Source of the DNA: Cytophagia bacterium
GTDB lineage: Bacteria > Bacteroidota > Bacteroidia > Cytophagales > Cyclobacteriaceae
Assembly: GCA_013373005.1 (NCBI GenBank)
Contig: JABXIP010000523.1
Span: 1-7,549, forward strand
Direction: 5' to 3'
Length of the DNA stretch: 7,549 nt
Both the position numbers and the translations under genes were made by a program. Under the pieces are notes generated by a model, which was not told the DNA's origin, searched no databases, and was given only the letters and a program-made list of their open reading frames with translations. This document shows, piece by piece, positions 1 through 5,075 of the stretch. Within the stretch, counting starts at the first letter, position 1; each line of letters starts with the position of its first letter.

Positions 1-335
1 CGTATTACCATAACAACCGAGGTTTTTTGAATCTAGAGATTAATAATCTGGACGAAGCCGCAGAAGATATTAGAAGAGCAATTATTGGAGCTCCACAAAA
101 TGGCTGGGCTTATAGAAACAGAGGAATTCTCTTTTTTAAGAGAGAACGCTATGACGATGCTATTCGCAATTTTGAAATGGCATTTAAACTCGATGAACAA
201 ATACCCTTTCTTTATTACTACTGGGCTAAAACATTGGCGGCACAAGGGCTAAAAGCCCAAGCCTGTGAGAAACTTTCCAGTGAATCTGAAACTGCTGACT
301 ACATCGAATCCTTCAAACGTCAGATTTGTAAATAG
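1..335 (+). CDS. TPR-repeat protein, 3' end only (5' end outside the window)
   Basis: The reading frame is open to the left edge; its first whole codon is at 3 and it ends in TAA at 333-335, giving 110 visible residues. The TTG at 27 is not a credible start, because the frame before it already encodes repeat sequence. The fragment holds about three tetratricopeptide repeats. Asn-Arg-Gly occurs at visible residues 5-7 and again at 39-41, exactly 34 residues apart, and the matching small residue of a third repeat is Ala75. Each repeat has the usual helix-turn-helix pattern, with an Ala-rich second helix (DEAAEDI, DDAIRNF). TPR arrays bind other proteins; the partner and the full domain make-up cannot be told from this end. 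No membrane segment is visible. It is followed by a probable terminator and is probably not in the sigma factor operon. Confidence 0.85.
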   Translation, partial: YYHNNRGFLNLEINNLDEAAEDIRRAIIGAPQNGWAYRNRGILFFKRERYDDAIRNFEMAFKLDEQIPFLYYYWAKTLAAQGLKAQACEKLSSESETADYIESFKRQICK

Positions 336-364
336 TCTTTTGGTGCTTTCTTACCTATTGATAA

Positions 365-395
365 TCAGCTATTAACCTTAAAGCTGAATTTTTTT
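365..395 (+). terminator. Probable Rho-independent terminator of the TPR gene
   Basis: A six-base stem (TCAGCT at 365-370, AGCTGA at 382-387) with an 11-base loop is followed, one base later, by seven T residues (389-395). It lies 30 bases after the TPR stop codon and before the sigma factor promoter region, which is where a terminator is expected. The stem is short, so it may be weak. Confidence 0.5.
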
Positions 396-404
396 CTTCC
401 ATGC

Positions 405-434
405 TGTTAACTTAGCTTAACACAATACCGTCTA
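405..434 (+). promoter_or_regulatory. Possible ECF-type promoter of the sigma factor operon
   Basis: TGTTAAC (405-411) and CGTCTA (429-434) are separated by 17 bases. This resembles the AAC-containing -35 and CGTC-containing -10 boxes recognised by many ECF sigma factors, best known from Bacillus. Transcription would start only a few bases before the ATG at 445, giving a very short leader. TTAAC occurs at 372-376, 407-411 and 417-421; the last two copies are 10 bases apart, one helical turn. The match is by eye to a consensus from another phylum, so this is a hypothesis of autoregulation and not a firm site. The overlapping TACCTTTTG (433-441) is one base off the Bacteroidota TAnnTTTG element and is the main alternative. 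Confidence 0.3.
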
Positions 435-444
435 CCTTTTGATT

Positions 445-957
445 ATGGATGTATCGCGCTTCAAAGAAGAGGTTCTACCCTTGAAGAACAAGCTTTTTCG
501 ATTCTCGCTTCACATTGTGAAGGATGAAGAATTGGCAAAAGATGTGGTTCAGGAAAGCCTGATAAAGGTTTGGGAGAAGAGAGATGAACTTCATCAGATT
601 CAGAATCTGGAAGCTTGGTGCATGCAGGTTACCCGAAATAAGTCACTCGATAAACTGAGAAGTAAGCATGTGAAGAAAACAGACTTGTTTGAAGTGGAGT
701 TGGATACGCGGAAGGAAAGGGATACGCCCTTTGTGGTCACTGAAAGAAGTGATTTAATGAAAAGAATAATGGATCTCATTGAAGAGCTCCCCGATAGACA
801 AAAAGAGGTAATGCACCTTAGGGATATCGAAGGCTATGCTTACAAAGAGATTGCAGATATGCTCGGAATAGACATTAATCTGGTGAAAACCAATCTGTTT
901 AGGGCAAGAAGAAAATTGAAAGAAAGCTTGACAAAAGTAGATGCTTATGGACTTTAA
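445..957 (+). CDS. ECF-type RNA polymerase sigma factor
   Basis: This is a 170-residue protein, the usual size of an extracytoplasmic-function sigma factor, which directs RNA polymerase to a small regulon. Region 2 spans about residues 14-77: an FRFSLHIVKDEELAKDVVQE helix pair, then VWEKR, then LEAWCMQVTRNKSLDKLR, which matches the core-binding and -10 recognition helices. Region 4 spans about 108-160 and carries LPDRQKEVMHLRDIEG, the helix-turn-helix YKEIADMLGI, and the recognition helix with NLVKTNLFRARRKL. There is no region 1 or 3, as expected for the class. ATG at 445 is preferred; an in-frame TTG six bases earlier would add only two codons after it. The gene overlaps the next one by 17 bases, typical of a sigma and anti-sigma pair. 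The -35/-10-like boxes upstream hint at self-activation. The target genes are unknown; the downstream cluster is the natural candidate. Confidence 0.95.
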   Translation: MDVSRFKEEVLPLKNKLFRFSLHIVKDEELAKDVVQESLIKVWEKRDELHQIQNLEAWCMQVTRNKSLDKLRSKHVKKTDLFEVELDTRKERDTPFVVTERSDLMKRIMDLIEELPDRQKEVMHLRDIEGYAYKEIADMLGIDINLVKTNLFRARRKLKESLTKVDAYGL

Positions 958-1498
958 GACATCAGAATTATTGAAAAAATACTGGGAGGCTGATAGTAGC
1001 CTTCAGGAGGAGCAAGAGCTTAAGGATCTGTTGAGTAAATCGACAGACACCGAGTTGGAGGAGGAGAAGGCGCTCTTTGCTCACTTCGCACAGAACAAGT
1101 CAGTAGAGCTAGACGATAGCTTCGATGCTGACCTGCTCGCTCAGATTGAAGAAATGGAGGAGCAGAAAGGTGCGAAGGTGATCAGTATGAAATCATACTT
1201 TACAAGGTATGCGAGCATTGCGGCAGCAGTTTTGGTATTGTGTATTAGTGGTGCGCTATACTATCAGCAGCAACAGCAATTTGGGTCGGAAGATACTTTT
1301 GATGACCCTGAAGTGGCCTATGCTGAACTTAAGAAGCAATTGCTTCTGGTATCGAAGTATATGAATAAAGGGCAGAATACGCTCAATGAATTGAATAACC
1401 TAAGTAAGGCTTCTTCCGAACTGAATGACTTTGCCAAGTTGGGCGAGGCATCAGAGGGTTTGAATCTGCTTAGTGAAATGAATGTTGAAAATAATTAG
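941..1498 (+). CDS. Single-pass membrane protein, putative anti-sigma factor
   Basis: This 185-residue protein has a charged, Glu-rich N-terminal half (about 1-85), one hydrophobic segment (about 90-107, RYASIAAAVLVLCISGAL), a run of five Gln (109-113) and a C-terminal half (114-185) predicted to face the periplasm and to be helical and Asn/Leu-rich. A cytoplasmic N-terminus, one membrane pass and an extracytoplasmic tail directly after an ECF sigma gene is the layout of an anti-sigma factor that holds the sigma at the membrane. No His-x3-Cys-x2-Cys zinc motif is present; the only Cys is in the membrane segment, so it is not a classical ZAS-type anti-sigma. The function is inferred from position and topology. 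The start is either ATG 941 (17-base overlap with the sigma gene) or ATG 947 (11-base overlap); neither has a good ribosome binding site, so translation is probably coupled. The next gene starts 13 bases after its stop. Confidence 0.75.
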   Translation: MLMDFKTSELLKKYWEADSSLQEEQELKDLLSKSTDTELEEEKALFAHFAQNKSVELDDSFDADLLAQIEEMEEQKGAKVISMKSYFTRYASIAAAVLVLCISGALYYQQQQQFGSEDTFDDPEVAYAELKKQLLLVSKYMNKGQNTLNELNNLSKASSELNDFAKLGEASEGLNLLSEMNVENN

Positions 1499-1511
1499 TC
1501 AAAAATCGAAT

Positions 1512-2045
1512 ATGAAAAAGTTAGTATTAACAATGGTGATGGCAGTGTTTGCTTTGGGAGTAAACGCTCAGGATGATGCAATATCGAAGTACTTCAGCAA
1601 GTACTCTTCAGATGATTCATTCATGCATATCAACTTCAGTGGCAAGATGTTCCAAATGATAAGCAAGCTGGAAATGGATACTCCTGAAGAGCAGAAGTTG
1701 ATGGAAGAGTCTCTTGGTAAAATCAAGAGAGTGCAGGTGTTGGGTAAGGAGAGAGATGCCGATGGAAGAGCACTTTATGCTGAGGCCATCAAATTAGTAG
1801 AAGGTAAAGGCTTCGAAGAGTTGATGTCAGTGAGAGATGAAGACAAAGACATTAGATTCCTTATCAAGGAGAGCAACAACAAAATCAATGAGTTATTCAT
1901 GGTCATGGGTGGCGATAATGAGTTTGGTTTGTTGAGCATCGTAGGAGATGGAATTGATCTGAACGCCCTCTACAAACTTTCTAAGAAAATTGGAATGCAG
2001 GGATTCGAAGAATTGGAATTCCTCGATCAAAGAAAAGGCAACTAA
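1512..2045 (+). CDS. Secreted DUF4252-type protein (first copy)
   Basis: This 177-residue protein starts with a clear signal peptide (residues 1-19, MKKLVLTMVMAVFALGVNA), probably cut before Gln20. An in-frame ATG at 1482 would add ten polar residues before the signal peptide and would overlap the upstream gene, so ATG 1512 was chosen. The mature part begins with an ISKYFSKYSSDDSF segment and a KMFQMISKLE helix, then a strand/helix region around IKRVQVLGKERDADGRALYAE, FEELMSVRDEDKDIRFLIKE and the hydrophobic strands LFMVMGGDNEFGLLSIVGD, with a closing helix LNALYKLSKKIG. This fits the Bacteroidota DUF4252 family, whose biochemical role I do not know. Lacking a membrane anchor or lipobox, it should be periplasmic or released. 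It is the third gene of the sigma operon and is followed by a strong terminator. An envelope-related effector or sensor role is inference from context. The family call is from remembered pattern and was not searched. Confidence 0.8.
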   Translation: MKKLVLTMVMAVFALGVNAQDDAISKYFSKYSSDDSFMHINFSGKMFQMISKLEMDTPEEQKLMEESLGKIKRVQVLGKERDADGRALYAEAIKLVEGKGFEELMSVRDEDKDIRFLIKESNNKINELFMVMGGDNEFGLLSIVGDGIDLNALYKLSKKIGMQGFEELEFLDQRKGN

Positions 2046-2060
2046 GAATTGCTTAAATTA

Positions 2061-2101
2061 TTTGAGTTGAAGCGAACGATTGGCTTCAACTCAAATTTTT
2101 T
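2061..2101 (+). terminator. Strong Rho-independent terminator between the two DUF4252-type genes
   Basis: A perfect 13-base inverted repeat (TTTGAGTTGAAGC at 2061-2073, GCTTCAACTCAAA at 2083-2095) encloses a 9-base loop and is followed by six T residues (2096-2101). It begins 15 bases after the first DUF4252-type stop codon and ends 29 bases before the second gene starts. It should stop most transcripts that begin at the sigma promoter. Confidence 0.9.
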
Positions 2102-2130
2102 ATTTAGTCAAAAGCTCAAAATTTGGATGT

Positions 2131-2670
2131 ATGAACAAGCTTTTAACCATTCTATTGCTGTGTGCACTCGCATTTTCTACTCAGGCACAGAGTAGAAGTG
2201 TAGAAGACTTCCGCAGCGATCATAAACCTACCTTCAAGCTATTCTTTTATAAGAGTACCCTCAAGATGTACTCCAGAATGCAACTGGGTTTGCAAAGCGA
2301 ATTCGGTGATGAAATGGAAGGAATGCCACAATTGTCTGAAATGATTGATGGTATTGAAAAGGTAAAATTCTTCAATTATGAAAACTGGGATTCTCCGGAA
2401 GACCGGGACTTGTTTGCTCAGTTGGTCAATGATATTCACAGCGAAGGCTATGAAGATCTGATGACAGCTCGAGTAGAAGGCAACCGTATGAACGTGATGA
2501 TGAAGGAAAGGAGAGGAGACCCTGAGGGTTTCGTGGTAGTCGTTCAGATGGAACACGGCTTCAGCATTATTGATATTGAAGGCTACCCTAATGTGAACAA
2601 GATATTAGAACTGTCTCAATTCATTAACAACAGCTCCGATAACCTCAGACTTTCTGAGGCCTTTAGATAA
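2131..2670 (+). CDS. Secreted DUF4252-type protein (second, diverged copy)
   Basis: This 179-residue protein has a signal peptide at residues 1-19 (MNKLLTILLLCALAFSTQA) with probable cleavage before Gln20. The frame is open further upstream to a TTG at 2080, but that lies inside the terminator hairpin, so ATG 2131 was chosen. The mature protein lines up with the first copy. EGYEDLMTARVEGNRMNVMMKE matches its GFEELMSVRDEDKDIRFLIKE segment, the hydrophobic strands FVVVVQMEHGFSIIDIEG match its LFMVMGGDNEFGLLSIVGD, and NKILELSQFI matches its closing helix. Overall identity looks low, so this is an old paralogue and not a recent duplication. Its own promoter is unclear; AAAATTTG (2118-2125) is one base off TAnnTTTG but almost touches the start codon. 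The ABC transporter ATPase gene starts 24 bases after its stop, so the three are probably co-transcribed. The molecular function is unknown. Confidence 0.75.
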   Translation: MNKLLTILLLCALAFSTQAQSRSVEDFRSDHKPTFKLFFYKSTLKMYSRMQLGLQSEFGDEMEGMPQLSEMIDGIEKVKFFNYENWDSPEDRDLFAQLVNDIHSEGYEDLMTARVEGNRMNVMMKERRGDPEGFVVVVQMEHGFSIIDIEGYPNVNKILELSQFINNSSDNLRLSEAFR

Positions 2671-2694
2671 AATGGTCAATAAAATAATCACGAT

Positions 2695-3600
2695 TTGGAT
2701 ACAGTATTATCAATTAACAATCTTTCCAAACACTATGGAAAGATAAAAGCCTTAGACGGGCTCAATCTGGAGGTCAACCGGGGGAACGTCTTTGGCATAT
2801 TAGGCCCCAACGGAAGTGGTAAAACCACTACGCTTGGGATGATCCTGGATGTAATTAACCCAACCAATGGCTCATTTAGCTGGTTTGGTAAGAAAAGTAG
2901 CACGGCAACAAGAAAGAAGATAGGGGCCATTTTGGAACACCCAATCTTTTATCCATACCTCACTGGTGTTCAAAACCTGATGGTAGTTTGCGACATTAAA
3001 GAGGTGCCTTATTCAAGGGTTGAAGAAGTGTTACAACAAGTGGGGCTTGGAGAACGAAAGGACTCGAAGTTTAAAACCTACTCTTTGGGTATGAAGCAGC
3101 GATTGTCTATTGCTTCAGCCTTGCTTTGCGATCCTGATGTAATGATTCTCGATGAGCCAACCAATGGCCTCGACCCACAAGGGATTGCCGAAATCAGAGA
3201 ACTTATTATTGAAATTGCCAATAGCGGCAAAACCATCATCATTGCCAGCCACCTATTGGATGAAGTGCAGAAGGTTTGTACGCATTTCTGTGTATTGCAA
3301 AGAGGAAAGCTTATTCATAACGGCCTGGTCGAAGATGTTGGTAAGGGCAGCATTAGCGTAGAGGTAAAAGCCGATGCAGAAAATCTGCAGGAAGTTTTGG
3401 AGTCAGCTAAAATGCATACGCAATTGAAGCGTGAACTCGACAAATACATTCTCACTATGGAGAATGGATATGGTGCTGCCGACCTGAACAAATATTTGTT
3501 CGACAATGGCATTACAGCGAAACATTTGGTGGTAAAAACTAAGAGTCTTGAGAAGCAATTCCTGGAGATTCTTGCAGGACAGGAAGGAGGTCAAAAATGA
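2695..3600 (+). CDS. ABC transporter ATP-binding protein (ABC-2 exporter type)
   Basis: This 301-residue ATPase subunit would power the permease encoded next to it. Visible motifs, in order, are Walker A GPNGSGKT (37-44), signature YSLGMKQR (129-136), Walker B VMILDE (149-154) with the following PTNGLD, and the switch His at 186 in ASH. The usual Q-loop Gln is replaced by Glu81 in ILEHPIFYPYLTG, a form I associate with the BcrA/NatA-like group of drug, lantibiotic-resistance and Na+ exporters. Residues from about 205 form the accessory C-terminal domain common in this group. The start is inferred to be TTG at 2695: a stop codon lies in frame at 2680-2682, and the first in-frame ATG (within GMI, residue 49) would remove Walker A. 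The ATG at 2672 is in another frame. The gene ends in a four-base overlap with the permease. The substrate is unknown. Confidence 0.93.
   Translation: MDTVLSINNLSKHYGKIKALDGLNLEVNRGNVFGILGPNGSGKTTTLGMILDVINPTNGSFSWFGKKSSTATRKKIGAILEHPIFYPYLTGVQNLMVVCDIKEVPYSRVEEVLQQVGLGERKDSKFKTYSLGMKQRLSIASALLCDPDVMILDEPTNGLDPQGIAEIRELIIEIANSGKTIIIASHLLDEVQKVCTHFCVLQRGKLIHNGLVEDVGKGSISVEVKADAENLQEVLESAKMHTQLKRELDKYILTMENGYGAADLNKYLFDNGITAKHLVVKTKSLEKQFLEILAGQEGGQK
3584..3591 (+). promoter_or_regulatory. Perfect Shine-Dalgarno site for the permease gene
   Basis: AAGGAGGT lies five bases before the ATG at 3597, inside the last codons of the ATPase gene (those for Gln-Glu-Gly-Gly). It is the fullest anti-Shine-Dalgarno match seen near any start in this window, whose other genes have weak or no such site. 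It supports ATG 3597 and separate loading of ribosomes on the permease. Confidence 0.75.
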
Positions 3601-4409
3601 TTAGGTTACTGAAAATAGAACTGAAGAAAGTTTGGCCGAACCGAGCGTTCAGACTGCTCTCCATCATGTACATGGTAGCTATGGTGATCATCGCCATGGG
3701 AGTGATGCCATTCCTTAGATGGATGAAGTCTAAATTTGAGGATTTTGATCTCGATGGCCTTGACCCTACTATCATTCCTTTTTATGAATTCCCGGATATT
3801 TGGCAGAACCTCACTAGTGTAGCTATTTGGTTCAAACTCTTGCTAGGCTTCAGTCTGATATACTCCATCACCAACGAGTTTTCATATAGAACCATCAGAC
3901 AGAATGTGATTGATGGGCTGAGCAAGCATGAGTTTATCCTGTCGAAAATTATTATGGCGGGGTTCCTGGCTTTGGCTTCAACAGCGACATTGTTTGTTCT
4001 GGGGCTTATTACAGGGTTTATGTATTCGTCAGAACTGTCGTTTGGCCTGATTTTCTCGGATAGCTATTTCCTTATAGGCTTCTTCTTGCAGCTGTTTGCC
4101 TTCTTATTATTTACGCTCTTTGTGGGTGTGTTGATCAGAAAATCAATCATTGCTATGGGACTGTTGGTTTTCTGGATTCTAGCGGTTGAAAATGGTTTCT
4201 ATATCTATAGTCAGGTGAAACAGATTAGCTGGATTGAATATCTGCTACCGGTTAAGTCTATCAATTCGCTAATTCATAATCCGTTCCCAAAATATGTGTT
4301 TATGGAAATTCAGGATTGGATAGCATTCCCGGAACTCGCACTAGTTATAGCCTATGGAGCATTGTTTTATTGGGCAACTATAAGACTGGTTGTGAAAAGA
4401 GATTTATAA
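3597..4409 (+). CDS. ABC-2 type transporter permease subunit
   Basis: This 270-residue integral membrane protein has six hydrophobic segments at about 19-40, 74-92, 115-142, 157-180, 183-204 and 246-265, the usual number for an ABC-2 permease. The stretch NEFSYRTIRQNVIDGLSKHEF (about 93-113) between segments two and three is the conserved, amphipathic cytoplasmic part that contacts the ATPase; an EFSxRTIRQNxIDGxS pattern recurs in Bacteroidota ABC-2 permeases. It would form a homodimer with two copies of the upstream ATPase, in the inner membrane. The ATGA overlap and the strong ribosome binding site show the pair is translated together. A terminator follows 20 bases after the stop. No accessory periplasmic or outer-membrane partner is next to it, so the substrate cannot be inferred; the neighbouring sigma and DUF4252-type genes make an envelope role possible. 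Confidence 0.9.
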   Translation: MIRLLKIELKKVWPNRAFRLLSIMYMVAMVIIAMGVMPFLRWMKSKFEDFDLDGLDPTIIPFYEFPDIWQNLTSVAIWFKLLLGFSLIYSITNEFSYRTIRQNVIDGLSKHEFILSKIIMAGFLALASTATLFVLGLITGFMYSSELSFGLIFSDSYFLIGFFLQLFAFLLFTLFVGVLIRKSIIAMGLLVFWILAVENGFYIYSQVKQISWIEYLLPVKSINSLIHNPFPKYVFMEIQDWIAFPELALVIAYGALFYWATIRLVVKRDL

Positions 4410-4429
4410 AAGCACTTATGTTCAGACTC

Positions 4430-4463
4430 AAAAGGCTCTTCCGAGCAATTGGAAGGGCTTTTT
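4430..4463 (+). terminator. Rho-independent terminator after the ABC transporter genes
   Basis: The arms AAAAGGCTCTTCC (4430-4442) and GGAAGGGCTTTTT (4451-4463) pair over 13 positions with two G-T wobbles around an 8-base loop. The right arm ends in five T residues. With A residues on the left arm it could also work on the other strand. It closes the cluster that starts at the second DUF4252-type gene. Confidence 0.85.
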
Positions 4464-4487
4464 AATTCGATTAAAAAGCTAATTTTG
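4459..4487 (+). promoter_or_regulatory. Probable Bacteroidota-type promoter of the DinB-like gene
   Basis: TAATTTTG (4480-4487) is a full match to the TAnnTTTG -7 element used by the primary sigma factor of Bacteroidota. A T-rich -33 region (about 4459-4463) lies 16-17 bases upstream, inside the terminator tail; it lacks the ideal TTTG. Transcription would start near 4490-4494, about 15-20 bases before the ATG at 4509. Confidence 0.55.
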
Positions 4488-4508
4488 ACAGACACAGAAG
4501 TCAGTCAC

Positions 4509-5063
4509 ATGAAGAAGCCTTTATTCCTAATCATATTCTTATTTCTAATTACAGGTCTTTCTGCTCAAGAGCTGCCTTACAAATCGATTATGGCTGCCCC
4601 GGATGGCTATTCCATGCCGAAGGTGATCGCCAGAATGGTTGACGGATTGGGTTATAGGTTTTATTGGGCCACTGAAGGTTTGGGTGAAAGAGATTTGGTT
4701 TTTGGTCCGAAAGAGGAGGGTAGAAACATCAAGCAGACTATGGATCATATTTACTCTCTGAGTCTAATGGTTTTGCAAAGTGTAGATGCCAATGCCAAGC
4801 TAGATTTCGCTCCTATTGAAGACTATGAACTATTAAGGGCAAAAACGCTGAATACCTTACAAGCCACTTCTGTGAAACTGAGGTCCATGGCCGATGAAGA
4901 AATGAAAGACATCAGCTTCAGAGGGATGCCGCTTTGGAATCTGATTAACGGTCCAATTTCTGATGCTATTTATCATACAGGCCAAATTGTGGTGCTCAGA
5001 AGAATGTCCGGCAACCCTATGAATCCTAAGGTAAATGTATTAACCGGTGTAACTGGAAATTAA
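4509..5063 (+). CDS. Secreted DinB-fold (four-helix bundle) protein
   Basis: This 184-residue protein starts with a signal peptide (1-19, MKKPLFLIIFLFLITGLSA), probably cut before Gln20. The frame is open back to a TTG at 4449, but that is inside the terminator, so ATG 4509 was chosen. The mature part resembles the DinB/YfiT superfamily of helical-bundle proteins, many of which bind a metal through three His. Visible features are a first helix (VIARMVDGLGYRFYWATEGL), NIKQTMDHIYSLS with candidate ligand His80, and SDAIYHTGQIVVLRRMSGNP with His156 in the typical His-x-Gly-Gln turn. The position four residues before His156, normally His, is Asp152. The candidate site is therefore His-Asp-His, either an unusual metal centre or a degraded one. 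Some family members transfer thiols such as bacillithiol; no substrate can be named here. Export is notable, as many DinB proteins are cytoplasmic. It probably shares a transcript with the next gene, 12 bases on. Confidence 0.75.
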   Translation: MKKPLFLIIFLFLITGLSAQELPYKSIMAAPDGYSMPKVIARMVDGLGYRFYWATEGLGERDLVFGPKEEGRNIKQTMDHIYSLSLMVLQSVDANAKLDFAPIEDYELLRAKTLNTLQATSVKLRSMADEEMKDISFRGMPLWNLINGPISDAIYHTGQIVVLRRMSGNPMNPKVNVLTGVTGN

Positions 5064-5075
5064 TTATAGAGTTTT

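Noticed and set aside
27..29. TTG as start of a complete 102-residue TPR protein
   Set aside because: The frame is open to the left edge and the residues before it complete a TPR motif in exact 34-residue register, so the gene begins outside the window.
1265..1279. CAG/CAA run as a phase-variable repeat
   Set aside because: Only five codons with mixed CAG and CAA; triplet changes would not shift the frame, and such short mixed runs are not slippage-prone.
2080..2130. Longer N-terminus for the second DUF4252-type protein from TTG 2080
   Set aside because: It would start inside the terminator hairpin and put polar residues before an intact signal peptide.
2239..2556. Minus-strand open frame opposite the second DUF4252-type gene
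   Set aside because: The plus-strand product has a signal peptide and matches its paralogue; the opposite frame has no supporting feature.
2643..2659. Hairpin CCTCAG/CTGAGG as a terminator before the ABC genes
   Set aside because: It is a neat six-base stem, but it sits inside the coding region and is followed by only three T residues, so it is unlikely to stop transcription.
4449..4508. Longer N-terminus for the DinB-like protein from TTG 4449
   Set aside because: It lies inside the terminator loop and upstream of the likely transcription start; the signal peptide begins at ATG 4509.
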